Shown: positions 24,055-35,545 of the stretch, piece after piece
Numbering within the stretch: the stretch's first letter is position 1
Layout: every line of letters begins with the position of its first letter
Position numbers and translations under genes: made by a program
Source: Oscarella lobularis
Taxonomy: Eukaryota > Porifera > Homoscleromorpha > Homosclerophorida > Oscarellidae
Length of the DNA stretch: 64,000 nt
Reading direction: 5' to 3'
Assembly: GCF_947507565.1 (NCBI RefSeq)
Contig: NC_089193.1
Coordinates: 248,001 to 312,000 of the forward strand
The notes under the pieces: model-generated
Told to the model about the DNA's origin: nothing
Databases searched by the model: none
Seen by the model: only the letters and a program-made list of their open reading frames with translations

Positions 24055-25233
24055 GTAACGGTAGAACTTCAACTGGGACAGGCCTACTACTCCCTTTATA
24101 GCAGCATTCACCTGGCTTCTCCGTGCGTCATTTACTTTGAACTTCATAGTCCAGTCTACAGGCCCATCCTCCGCTAGAACCCGAGTTTGCACATTTTCGC
24201 ATTGTATAGGCAGCTGCCTCATCTGCCTGTGCGTCATTTTCATCTCCGATTTTGATCCCTCGACCGTTTATGCAGTCAGAAATCAGTTCTCCGCAATTCA
24301 TCCCGTCAGGTTAGGACAATGATGGTTTGCTCTTCTTACCATTTGCGACGTAAAGCTGAGTGCGCCGTGTGATCCTTAGGAATATCCATACCGACGTTAT
24401 TCATTTCATCGCGTCAGAACTTGTCCGCTTTCGCGTCGCCTTGTGAAATGTGCCACAGTAGTGCGGACACTGGCACAGGCGTATGCTGATGCTGTAGACT
24501 TTTGATTGAAAAGCGTCTAACTCCTATCTCTAAATGTCACTTGGTTTTGAGTAAACAATAGGAATATATACATAAAGAAGGATCTTGGTCCGTCGCCCTG
24601 CGCCCTGATCGCACTCATGGTCCTTCTCACCTCGCATGACTTTGTTCCGTTTTCCTTTACTAAAGCATCCTCTGATTTTCCTGCAGAATCCAATCAAATG
24701 AAGCAAGGGACGGAAGCAACTACTGTGGTCGCCATTGGCGGCGATAAAAGTTCCCCTAACGTCTACTCAGTAAGTACTGGGTTTAGATTTTATCGTGTGA
24801 TAACATCAGATTTATGTCTGGACATGGTAAACATGTAGTGTTTGCGTTTTTCCTTAAAAGAACTGTATTTCAAATGCTGCCTAATTAGAAAACTGTGTAT
24901 GACCCGGAGTCTTCTCAGCTATATGACCACTTTCTATTCTTTAATTAAAATGCTCGTATTATCAGGGACTTTACAACGACTATCGTAGTTTAACGATTTT
25001 CACCCTTCTGTGCTGCTTTTGGCCTATTGGTCTTATCGCCTTGTCGTACTCCAAACAGGTTCGCTTGGCATATTCTAATAAAAAGAGCTCTCGTCTTCAA
25101 TTTAATTTGTAATGAAGACTACCGTTTCATAGGTTCGAAGTCGGATAGATAGAGGAGATTTGAATGGTGCCAGAAGAGCGTCTAAGCGAGCCATGTATTG
25201 TAACTGGGTTGCTGTTGTGTGCGGGCCACTGAA
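24055..25233. repeat. Duplicated segment B, copy 2
   Basis: Counterpart of 14905-16140. Similarity to copy 1 ends abruptly at about 25225-25233, inside dispanin exon 3, where sequence related to the end of segment A (third diverged copy, 25240-25580) begins. This is a rearrangement junction. Confidence 0.7.
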
Positions 25234-25237
25234 CTAG
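24617..25237 (+). CDS. CD225/dispanin copy 2, truncated before its second transmembrane segment
   Basis: Exons 24617-24769, 24966-25058 and 25133-25237 join in phase to 116 residues. Exon 2 encodes the same first hydrophobic segment as copy 1 (TIFTLLCCFWPIGLIAL), and exon 3 starts VRSRIDRGDLNGARRASK. After YCNWVAVVCG the frame reads PLN and stops, where copy 1 continues GLLVLLGLFVRLFF. The loss coincides with the end of homology between the duplicated blocks, so the truncation comes from the rearrangement rather than point mutation. ATG 24617 is open to the first donor; ATG 24698 is an alternative. It may be a pseudogene or make a one-helix protein. Confidence 0.65.
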
Positions 25238-25239
25238 TG

Positions 25240-25580
25240 CTCGCAGCGGCCGCTGTGAAAAGCGCAAGCTTCTATACTTTAACCCAGGAAGAAGAGCAAC
25301 CTATTAGCTTCTCTGAAGACAACGGAGGGAACAGATCAATTTACGGCTAAGGAGAGACGAGCTTCGAAAGAGACAAGGATAAACACGCGTCTTGGGCCAC
25401 CGGAAACCGCATAGACGCGTCGACTGCTCCAACAAAGGATAGACCATGCATTAGAGTATCGTTGAGCAAAAAATCTCGCATTTACGAGCCTTACGTTCCG
25501 TTTCAGAAGCGGAGAACTGCTCGTGATACCCTTTAAGGAGCCTCAATTTTTCTTAAAATTTGGTCACTCATTCTAATTAA
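25240..25580. repeat. Diverged third copy of the end of segment A
   Basis: Shares GGAGAGACGAGC(T/G)TCGAAAGAG, GACGCGTCGACTGC, CTTCCGTTT-like and AACTGCTCGTGA blocks, in order, with 11005-11220 and 22795-22990. Confidence 0.55.
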
Positions 25581-26999
25581 GTGCGGGTCATGAACCCCAA
25601 GCAGCATGCAGGAGTTTGAATTCCGACGGCGTTATTGTAGTACACAGAAAAAGCTCTTCCCGAAAAGGTTCACGTGTCTAAGAAGGCTTGAGAATGGGCA
25701 AAAACTAAAAACCCCATTGCAGTGTGAGACAAAGCAAGAGGTAGTAAAAAAAGAGGAGATAAAATATCACATCTCCAACTGACACCGTATCCGATAGCAA
25801 AACGAAGTTCTTCGTCGAAGCCTTTTCGCGAGCCGCAATCTAGAAAAACAAAGCCAGCATCCGTACAAAACAACTACGTACATACCAAAAGGACACAAAA
25901 AGAAGCGCGTCTGTGTTTGAGTGACCCAGGTCGCACCACGTGGAGGTCCAGACGCTTCGCAACCCAGCCGACCCTCACCAACGGCATGAATTAGATCAGA
26001 ACCCACCATAAGTGAGCCTCCGAGGTTCGTTGCCACCCCGGGAGACGGCTATCGCCACCGCCGAAGAGGCTCGCTCATCGTGTGCTCGACGTGGAGGAGA
26101 GCCGGCGAACGCCCACGCTGTCCCGTGTAAGACGAAGCGTGTTTTCCCGATGCGAAAGCCCCTAGAGGTCTTAGGGATGTGCCTCTAATCACTTTCGCAC
26201 CGTTGCTCCAGGACATTGCGTCGGAATATCGCTCGCCCCTCTGGCTCCCTGTCTTCCAACGACTAACCAAGCGTACGAGCGAGTTCTCAAGCGACGGGGT
26301 TACGTAAAGAGGGAGAGCGCCGTGCACGACTTTATGTACTCCCTCGCGAACGATGACGCCAACTTTTCTCGCATTGGACGTCGGGTGCGCGTAACTAACC
26401 GCAGCGATGTCACGAGAGAGAGCGTTGCTTTTTGCACCTCTGCGCGCAACCAAATAAGGAAATATTTGGAACGATCACGCGCGTGCAGCGTTTGTCCCAA
26501 AAAAAAGGGGGAACAAGAGACGAGCACGTGCACGCGTGCATGGCCAAGATGTTGGACATGTGACGTCAACGTTTGGCTCACGATCTCGACGAAACGCGAC
26601 GAAAACGCGTTGAAAGGCGACAAGAAATGAACCTACTTATTCGATCGAGTTCGCCTTGCGAAAAGAACGCGGCGAACTCGATGGAATCGTTGTAAAATAG
26701 AGGACTCGCGATATCGAGTCGTAGTTTCACTTTAGGGCTCTAGAGTCGAAGCAGAGAGCCACGCTTATATTGTTTTCGCTCGTAGAATCAAGAGGAACGC
26801 GCTCGTTTACCTGCGTTTTGCTTCGAATGCTTAAACGCGAGCTGTCTGAACCGCTTTGGCGCCGATTCCGTCGGTTTTCGATCAATCTTTAGTTGTGTAT
26901 AGGGAAAATCGATCGCCTAAATCGCACAAAATTCGGAGACCAGCGAGAAAACATTTTACGTCGAGCACGCTAAACAAAGATGGACGTCGAAAGGAATCA

Positions 27000-28908
27000 C
27001 GAGGGGCTAGGGACCGAGACATGTGATTCTGCGCAGTAGACGCACGTGACGTAAAACCCCACTTGTCTCGTTTGTGTGTTAGGGTGGAAGCTCGCAAATC
27101 GAAGAAAAAATTTCCAAAAATCTAGAAACCTTTTAAAAATTTTCTAGAACATTTTAGAGTAACATGTACCTACATACAAAGGTTTCTCAGCATATTACAT
27201 GAAAAAGAGACTGTTCTTCTTTGTCTATAGCCTCCTTCAAATGCTGAAATTCAACCGAAACCTTGTATATGTAGGTAAATGATACCCTAGAATGTGCCAG
27301 AAACATTTTCGAGCGCTTTCTGGTTATCGTCGAAACGATAATAGTCGTCGCTTTGAAACGGCGACGGTAGGGGAAGGGTTCCTAAGTCCCGGACAAACTG
27401 CACCGACCGCAAACATCGTCGGTTTTTGTCCAGCAAGCTGGTTTCGACTTTCCTCTTTTTGGCCTCGCTAAACCGGCAGAGTCAGCGCTTTCAAATGCAC
27501 CTAGCCTTGACCGCGTGCGTTGCTCTGACGATTTTTAGGAGCCCTTCGAATTCGATTACAGGAAATCACGTGCGATCAACAAGGTCTCCTAAATACCGGA
27601 CACGTAATATCTCCCGAAATAAGAGGCTACTAAATACAACCAAACACTTACCTGGGGTAAAATTTATCGCTGAATCCATTGGTGCTAATGGTTCTTCTCT
27701 CAGACGCATTTTTACTGCTCAAAAGGGACTCAAAAGGCGAGGTCCTTCATCCAAGCGAAAACCTTTCCAACATCGCTGTTCTTGTTCAGAACAGTACCAG
27801 ATCGTCCATAAATCTGTAAGAACCGTTCGCGAAGGTATTGGCGGTAAAACCATAGCTGGAATACCTCGTTTTCGCATCCAACACGACTTTTTGCGAATCG
27901 TCATTAAAATCCTGAAATCGAGCTAAGCAAATATTACAGCAGAGCAATACGCCATGCGTCTACGCTTGTTTTCTGGACAATTTTGTGTTACTTTCAGATG
28001 ATTTTGTCATGGTTTGGTATGCAGGGTGCTTTGCTTCAGCAAGACGAGCCAGCACTGTTTTTTTCGTCATTGCATACCAAACCTTGACAAAATCATCTGA
28101 AAGTAACACAAAATTGTCAAGAAAACAAGCGTAGACGCATGGTGTATTGCTCTGCTGTAATATTTGCTTAGCTCGATTTCAGGATTTTAATGACGATTCG
28201 CAAAAAGTCGTTTTGGATGCGAAAATGAGGTATTCCAGCTATGGTTTTACCGCCAATACCTTCGCGAACAGTTCTTACAGATTTAGAGACGATCTGGTAC
28301 TGTTCTGAACAAAAACAGCGATGTTGGAAAGGTTTTTGCTTGGATGAAGGACCTCGCCTTTTGAGTCCCTTTTGAGCAGTAAAAATGCGTCTGAGAGAAG
28401 AACCATTAGCACCAATGGATTCAGCGATAAATTTCACCCCAAGTAAGTGTTTGGTTGTATTTAGTAGCCTCTTATTTCGGGAGATATTACGTGTCCGGTA
28501 TTTAGGAGACCTTGTTGATCGCACGTGATTTCCTGTAATCGAATTCGAAGGGCTCCTAAAAATCGTCAGAGCAACGCACGCGGTCAAGGCTAGGTGCATT
28601 CGAAAGCGCTGACTCTGCCGGTTTAGCGAGGCCAAAAAGAGGAAAGTCGAAACCAGCTTGCTGGACAAAAACCGACGATGTTTGCGGTCGGTGCAGTTTG
28701 TCCGGGACTTAGGAACCCTTCCCCTAATTGCAAACACGAATCCCTGAAAAAGTAGAAACGGGTTTCTAACAACTATTATTGGGATTTTTTTCATCATATG
28801 CGAGCTTCCACACTTGCTTCTGTACAGAGAACGAGAGACAAGTGGGGTTTACGTCACGTGCGTCTACTGCGCAGAATCACATGTCTCGGTCCCTAGCCCC
28901 TCGTAAAG
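27000..28908. mobile_element. Rep D element interrupted by a palindromic mariner-like insertion
   Basis: The ends are inverted repeats (ACGAGGGGCTAGGGACCGAG at the left, its complement at about 28885-28908). They extend about 100 bp inward, through GATTCTGCGCAGTAGACGCA, to GGAAGCTCGCA. 27370-28724 is a separate insertion. The rest corresponds to the uninterrupted copy at 19225-19800. Confidence 0.7.
27370..28724. mobile_element. Palindromic Tc1/mariner-like foldback element, TA target
   Basis: Arms 27370-28023 and 28071-28724 are near-perfect inverted repeats with a spacer of about 48 bp. TA flanks both ends (27368-27369 and 28725-28726). Both arms keep a long open frame (166 codons on plus, 209 on minus) with IAESIGANGSSLRRIF followed by KGLKRRGP. 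That resembles the helix-turn-helix region of Tc1/mariner transposases, but no DDE catalytic part is present. The site in the unoccupied Rep D copy reads GGCGACGGTATTTCC, consistent with insertion at TA. Structure is certain; the transposase link is tentative. Confidence 0.75.
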
Positions 28909-29235
28909 GAAACGTATCCGAGCCTTCGCGACGTTTGACGCACCGGGCAGCGTCGAGCTTCCAACTGCAAGAAGTTTTTCGACTTCCTCAACGCTGGATT
29001 TCTTTACGATGATGTTGCGTAAGGTGATTTCCTCGTAAACGTAAGAAACGTCTTAGGAAAGCGTTAGCGCTACGTTTTGTTTTCTGAAAATATTTTTCTC
29101 GTGTATTCGGTGCAGTCAAAAGGCAGCAAAAGGCAGGAGAAGTCATTCCATATACAATAGCTACATGTATTTTACCTCAGCTTTTTCAGACTCTTGGGAA
29201 TCAGTCAGAAATTTAAGCTGGTGTCAATAGCTTTG

Positions 29236-30560
29236 TCAGCTTGCAGATGTTCGTTCAGGCTTCCAGACTACCATACTACTTTATTCCTGCAGATAATGAT
29301 GTTTCGTATCTAATGGCAGAACGGCCTTGCGGTCAATGGAAGGCCTAGGGAAAAAGTTTCTTGTTGGCGTAGCTCTCCGTGCATCCGCTGACGCATTGGT
29401 TTTCCCTATGGCTATTATCACACCGTCGTGCTGTTAAAGGCATTTTCTGACCACGGTCCGGGCGGCAATTGTCCCATGTACGTACCCATGAAAAACGTCT
29501 ATGAGGATGGATATGACGACATCATCGACGAGAAGGTCGACATCATCGACGAGAAGGTCAACAGCAATGCAACTCCAGAAGAAATTCGGGAATTTCTATA
29601 CGATTACGGGAGTGAATATCAGTCGTTTGGCCGCAGGTCGAGAAATCGTCAAGATTTCAAAAACTTGTTCATTTCTTGAAAACTCTTCATCCCTGCTGGG
29701 TTTAGCAAATGATGTACTGATTCTGTTCTGTCCATTACAAATGTCTTTTATTGGTCTTGATCATTTTATTGCTGCTCGTTCTGTCGAAGATGCCAGTCAT
29801 GCTGTAAATGCGATTTAGACTTGTAGCCCACGCCGGAAGTTGGGTAGCCTCGACTGCATTGCACAAAGAATTAACTAATAATCGCTTTGGTGCTATTCAA
29901 TGGTTCAGACGATTAGTTTGTATAGAAACACCTGCTGCTACACATTTACGACACTGACGAAGAAGTCATTTCCTTCTTTCAGAATTCGAAGTCGTTGCCC
30001 AATATCTGGTAGTATTCAAGTATCTTAGAAGGTTCTCTGCCTAGTCTTGCTGTGATTCTTGAGTCAAAAAATGTTTGAAGTCTTGGCAGTTGGCTCGTAC
30101 AAATTCTGTCTGAAAGGCATGGAAGCCGCAAGTTGGTACTCTTCGACCGGTAGAAGTGATAACTCGGGCAACTGGTACAGTTTTCGATTCCTATCTTGCG
30201 GTGGATCTATTTTACTATTGCACACTGACTTCTACACCGATGATAAATAAGCGGCTGCTTTGAAAAGTAAGAAATGCGTAAGAGGCAAAAGAACATAAAA
30301 ATGTGCATAAATGTATGAAGTTGCATAAGCTGCATACACGACATAAAAATACACAACAAGTTAAAAAAAGCACGCACAAATGCTCAAATAATTGCAGGAC
30401 AAAACGTTTAAAAATGAGACCAAAAACAACAAGTTGTACCAGCTGTAAAACATTTAGACACAACGGCTACTATAGTCAGCACATGCCCAAGATAAAGCAA
30501 GCCAAAACATTTAAATGTAACACGAGCATTTTTTCACTCACTATCTTTTGATGATCATTG
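29236..30560 (+). other. Region with two unassigned open frames
   Basis: The first frame (29428-29679, from a CTG; first ATG at 29476) encodes an acidic stretch with the doubled unit DIIDEKVDIIDEKV, then TPEEIREFLYDYGSEYQSFG. The second (30059-30250, from a TTG) contains SYKFCLKGMEAASWYSSTGR. Composition of the first is protein-like, but no domain is recognised and no splice link between them is convincing. They may be exons of an unknown gene or old fragments. 30260-30560 shows nothing. Confidence 0.3.
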
Positions 30561-30581
30561 TGAATTTCTTTGCGCGTTAGG

Positions 30582-32086
30582 TTACTGCTCTGTTGAAGCA
30601 ACTTCCATTCTGCGCATTTCATGCGTTTCATATTTTGATCCTCTTTCTCCTCCGCACGTGCATTCGCTTTTAAGATTTTCATTTTCGTCTTCGCTTTTTA
30701 GATGTTCATTTTCGTCTTCAAAATCAGCAAGGCAAAATGTCAACGAAAGCGCAAAGCAAGCGAAAAGAAACAGTGCACCAAACACTACAAGAGGAACAAA
30801 TTGACTGCCAAGAAACTTTCCTTGATAACTTTCGACGGCAGTAAAAATGTACAGACTGGTACATAATACCGTAAGTATAAAAATGATGATGGCCAGAATG
30901 GTTGTTGACTTCATTTTTTTGCAGCAGCCACTGCTATCGCCTTCGCTGCTTTTGCTGGTTTTGCTAAAATAAAAACAAAAAAATGAGCCAACTTTGAACA
31001 CAACATTATACATTCTGGTAATAAGCAAATATAAAGCGTACGCAATGGCCATTCCTTTCCAGAGTATTCCGCTAAAGCCAAAATTGCTTGTAAGGAGACG
31101 AATACAGACAACAGGTTCATCATAAAGCGAGTCAGTACAACGCTCTCCTATTTCGTTTTTTGCGGTAAGAATATCACGGTAAGAGTGAAAACAGTCAAAT
31201 TCTTCCTCGCAACTGCCTGCAGGAGCATTGAACTTGACTTCGGCTAACCCGTAGTACAACAGTTGAAAAGCAACTCCACTCAGAATAAACAAAAACATTA
31301 TCCATATGCAAACACGAACAGTGCGAACTTTACAACTGCTTTTTCCTTTGTTGATTGACGCTCTAAGTTGATACGTGGTATTTTCTTCAATTTTCTGATT
31401 TGAAATAAAAAGATTTGTTTCAGTAGACCAAAAATAGTATCTGCCTCTTCTCCTTCCTTCTTCGCCCGTTAATTTAGGGTTTGAAACTCCAAGCAATGTC
31501 AAAAGCAACTTATCTACTGGCTCCTCTCTCCCTGAAACAAGGTGAATAATGTATCCTAGGCATGGTAGTGCAAACGCAAAAGAAACGATAGAAGCAAAGA
31601 AAGATAGCAGTATTCGGCGATACTCCGACGCTTCAAAGTGCCTGTCTGAGCTACTTGAAGCAACATGTAAGTAGGCGGTAATTCCGTAGCATGCTAAAGA
31701 ATAATAAGATAAAATTAATTAGTTTTCAACAAATTCTAACTTCAAATTTTACCAAAAGTAAAGGAAAGGAGTACTACAAACACTGACACCAAGAATCCAG
31801 TCATTTTTGAACAACTTCTATTCTGAGAGACTGTTTTTTCATTTTCTTTAGGGTGCACAAGACATTTCTGAGAATTTTTATCTTTGAAGATTTTGGAATC
31901 CCGCAGATAAAAGAAAGCAAATAAAACCGCTAACGTGTCAGAAACAATAGGTGCGATGTAAACATAATAGACTGTTTCGGTTTCACTATTGAATTTTTCG
32001 GAACCAATAAAATCAAAGACAACACCATAAGTAATAAGCCCAAATCCTACACAGAAAATCAAGGCAATGTTACTTAATCGTCGGCT
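30582..32086 (-). CDS. Predicted multipass membrane protein, about eight transmembrane segments; N-terminus unresolved
   Basis: Two exons join in phase: about 32086-31753 and 31693-30582. Hydrophobic segments in order include LIFCVGFGLITYGVVFDFI, YVYIAPIVSDTLAVLFAFFY, MTGFLVSVFVVLLSFTFG, LLSFFASIVSFAFALPCLGY, VCIWIMFLFILSGVAFQLLY, WKGMAIAYALYLLI, TTILAIIIFILTVLCTSLYI and FVPLVVFGALFLFACFALSL. A hydrophilic loop between segments five and six has Cys residues (SCEEEFDCFHSY). The C-terminal tail has a duplicated acidic unit (FEDENEHLKSEDENENLKSE). The first exon reads upstream in frame (EPAWQHSAIIAERAYSRR) past the first hydrophobic segment, so the start lies farther 5' and was not found. I do not recognise the family; XK-related proteins were considered, without a decisive motif. 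Confidence 0.6.
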
Positions 32087-32109
32087 ATATGCGCGCTCTG
32101 CTATAATTG

Positions 32110-33700
32110 CACTGTGCTGCCACGCTGGTTCTTTTCTTAGTAATAATTAACGTTACACAGCTCTTGTCTCTACTTAAGCGCAAGAGCAATTGCCCCTTAG
32201 TTTCTACATCCCTAGCGTTCTCCGTTGAGACGTCACTCAAAGACAGTCATAGAAAGTTGTCATATACGGTTATCATTGAGCGGCAAGTGACCCCGAGAAA
32301 ATAGTGTTAACTTGTGAAAGCGACACATTTTATTTCAGCGTTGCATTAGCGTAAATGCTACTACTCTTAATGCATAAAAAATAGTTATTAAGCTCTCGCG
32401 TTGCCAGTGGCGTATCCATGCAGTGAGTGAGCTTTGATAGACCTAGCTTACCCAAAAATGTTTCAAAGTATAAATAGAGGCAAATTTCATTCTACTGTTC
32501 TATTCAATCATTTACTGTTCTTTAATGTTTTTATTTTACCAAGAATTCAACAAATAACGAGCAAAATATATAGGTAGGAGATTAGCTAGAGCAATTTAAA
32601 ACCGGGTCGGCTCCGCTGCTTGGCCGTATAAAAGTCATAGTCTATTTCTTCTCGATTAGTCGGCTGAACTATTATATTGAGCGAAAGGCACTGTCTAACT
32701 CCCTTTGCTTATTATCATAGATCAGATTAGACGATTCCTCACTTCCTAAAAGCGTTTTCAAAAGTAGGCAACATTATATGAACGGAAAGAGAATTTTCTC
32801 TAAAAATAGGACGTTGCTTGGCTATTACCGCCTTCGTGCGCAGTTGTTAAGCTTAGGAATCTGGCAGGCGGAGCTATTTCCGGTTCGCCCACGCTTGACC
32901 TTGAGTGGGGGGATGGGACGGAGGAAGGGGAGAGGGACATCTCTGTAACTGCGTTAAAAAGCCAGCTACCTATGCCTAAAATTTGGAAAAGTCTACAAAA
33001 AGTCTACACTAGACCAACTACAAGGTATTTTAGTTGATATCAGTTTATTGTTTATTTCTAGACTTTGCTGTACGAGAAAATTGAGCGTCGAATATTGCTT
33101 TCAACCGGCATTGGCTGAGTATAAAGCAAAATTCTTTCGAAAAGGCTCTTTCTGGGAGTTTCAGGCAAGCTTAGTCTCGAAGCGACGTCGGGCGTGGTCA
33201 AGCATACAGAGCGTGACGCTTCAACTTAGCGCTGAAGTGTTTCGTTAATACAGCGGGCAGCTTTATTCATGCTTGTGCAGTGCGTAGATACAAATCTTAG
33301 GTTAATTAGGCAATGAAAAAAATGGCAGCGCGGCTGTAGGCACGCTATATGTGGACTCGCGTTAATTTCGACCTACTCTAACCTGTAAGGACGGCCAATG
33401 CAAAGCATAGCCAGAAGAAAACGCAAGCGATTTTGCTGGTACAGCAAGGCATTCCTCAGACCTGAGTACGACCTTTCACCGTTGCCTGTTCAAATTAATT
33501 TGATTAAAGACGCGCGCGTTAAATTCGATTAAGTATGGATCATAATTCTCTAACATTCGATCGATCGTTTATTTTGTCTTCATAAATTTTCTGTAGAGAA
33601 AAATCTCTTAAAAGTCGAAGGTCAAACCGGTCAATGTCTATATTTCATATGGGTATAATTTACGTCAAATCAGGACTGTATTTCATAATATTTCAATTAA
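32110..33700. other. Intergenic, no gene seen
   Basis: Low-complexity AT-rich sequence near 32460-32580 and short unsupported frames only. It may hold the first exon of the membrane protein to the left: one ATG with a GTAAGC donor lies near 32490-32450 on the minus strand, but its phase does not fit simply. Confidence 0.35.
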
Positions 33701-33718
33701 AAGAACGGATGCATGGTG

Positions 33719-33850
33719 GATCGCAGTGGTTCACTATTAGAATCTATGGGAGATCGCAGTGGTTCACTATTGAAATCTATGGGGGATCGCAGTGGTTCTC
33801 TATTAGAATCTATGGGGGATCGCAGTGGTTCTATCCTTCTCTTACATCTA
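33719..33850 (+). repeat. 33-bp tandem repeat, four units
   Basis: Units begin GATCGCAGTGGTTC at 33719, 33752, 33785 and 33818, exactly 33 bp apart. Because the period is a multiple of three, one frame encodes SQWF(T/S)I(R/E)IYG(G/R) repeats. I cannot tell whether that frame is translated. Confidence 0.85.
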
Positions 33851-34591
33851 TGGTTCTATCCTCTTGAGTTTCTTTAGCATCCGGGACTGCATTTACAGGT
33901 TCACACTGTAGAGTCGCCAGAATCTCTTTTTTGCGAAGCGATCCTTCGTCGTTCGGAGCTGTCACATAGCCAGACTATGTCCTGCGTGAGATAGGCAGCG
34001 TCTATTCGCCGCGAAACGAGGTGAATCCCGTGATTTACGGAATATTCTTGAAGCCCGTATTTGGGACGCATTAACGCCGATTGTCTCATCGTCAAGCCAC
34101 TCTGCAGACTCGCAATCGCAGCATATCTACAAGAAATTTACCCCGTCCTTACGCTGTGTCCCGTTTCAGTTCGAATTCGCGTCCTAATCGACGTTCTTAG
34201 GTGAAGACCCTCACGACGAGAAGTAGACGTTGCTCGGACAACGAGAAGTCTTTGGTGACCAAAAAGTAGGTAACGATTATGCTTAGATCGATATCGCGGA
34301 AAGCAACTAAAGTAGGCCAGACAGTGCCCATAGCGCTTTGCATGTTGGTCAGGTGAGCCAACATCGGCCCACGCTTATGCATTAACGAACACATAGCGTA
34401 TCGCGGCAAGTCTGTAGTCACTCTTAGGAAAATTGCCCATACCAGACACGTACAATTTGCGTATGATAAATTAACCGTGGCGTCACGTATAGACCTCAAA
34501 CGTTGGTACTTCGTGTCGCGAGCCGTGTCCATGTCCTGTATCATTTAAATAATGTTAGAGCCACGTCGAGTAGTCTCGCGTTGCCAGACCT

Positions 34592-34700
34592 TTTTCCTGT
34601 CTAAAAATCACAGGGTCTGAGGGAAAGGGTATTGGCATACTCAGTGAGATAGAGCAGTCAAACGATTGAGAACAACAAGGATATACGTAATTAATTACAG
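34592..34700 (-). repeat. Inverted fragment of duplicated segment A
   Basis: AAAAATCACAGGGTCTGAGG and the following sequence are the reverse complement of 10640-10740, including ACCCTTTCCCTCAGACCC. Confidence 0.7.
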
Positions 34701-34739
34701 GAGAGAACAGTTGGCCAGTCCATTGTAATTTTACTGTAA

Positions 34740-35545
34740 TTTTTTGTTACGAGTGATAGGCTGCTCCTTTCCCACTCCCTTCACTTCTGTATTTAATTAT
34801 TAGTAACAGGTTGCTTCACTCCCACTCCCTATACTTCCTGTATTTAATTATCAGTGACAGGCTGCTCCACTCCCACTCCCTATACTTCATGTATTTAATT
34901 ATCAGTCGCAGGCTCCTCCACTTCCACTCCATATACTTTCTCTATTTATGTATCAGTCAGAGGCAGCTCCATTCTGACTACCTAGTCTTCCTATATTTTC
35001 CTATGAGTCATAGGCTGCTCCATTCCCACTTCTTGTTGTCATACATGTCCCACTCCCAGTACTTTCTATATTTTTTATGAGTCTTAGGCTGCTCCAGGCT
35101 GCTCCACTCCCTTTCCCTATACTTTCTGTATTTGAGTATAAGTCACAGGCAGCTCCACTCTCGCTCGCTATTTCTCCTATATATAGTTATGAGTCTGCTC
35201 CTCTCCCACTTCCTTTACTTCCTATATTTTATTATCAGTCGCAGGCTGCTCGACTCCCACTCCCCAGACTTTCTCTATTTAATTACCAGTCTCGCGTGCG
35301 GGCCCTTCACCTCTTATCCCGGATAAACCCGGGACGTGAGCGGTGGTTACGCCCACCAGGTCACGCGCGTAGGGCCTGGGCTCCTCCACCTCCACTCCCT
35401 ATACTTCCTGTATTTAATTTTCACTCGCAGGCTCTTCCACTCCCACTTCCACTCCCTTTACTTCTTTATTAGTCATACTCCCACTCCCTATACTTTCTAT
35501 GAGTCACGGGCTTCTCCACTCCCACTCCCTGTATTTCTTGTATAG
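34740..35545. repeat. Minisatellite array 1 (units about 50-65 bp)
   Basis: More than ten diverged units of the type CAGGCTGCTCCACTCCCACT + CCCTATACTTCCTGTATTTA + ATTATCAGTCA. A CG-rich interruption lies at 35285-35380. The same unit forms a second array at 38885-39600. The open frames through it (LLHSHSLYFLYLII repeats) come from the repeat itself. Confidence 0.85.

Larger units (their letters stand above)
25690..29235 (-). mobile_element. Rep B copy 2 (minus), split by a nested double insertion
   Basis: 25690-27000 matches the back part of Rep B (48480 down to about 47210) and 28908-29235 its front part (47200 down to about 46890). The two halves are separated by Rep D (27000-28908), with AAAGGAA on both sides as a short target duplication. 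The element carries a 134-codon minus frame, 26453-26049, that is also open in the copies at 47737-48141 and 60532-60933. Its class is unknown; I see no terminal inverted repeats. Confidence 0.65.

Noticed and set aside
34740-35545. CRISPR-like array
   Set aside because: Units are diverged, repeats and spacers are not distinct, and the genome is eukaryotic; this is a minisatellite.
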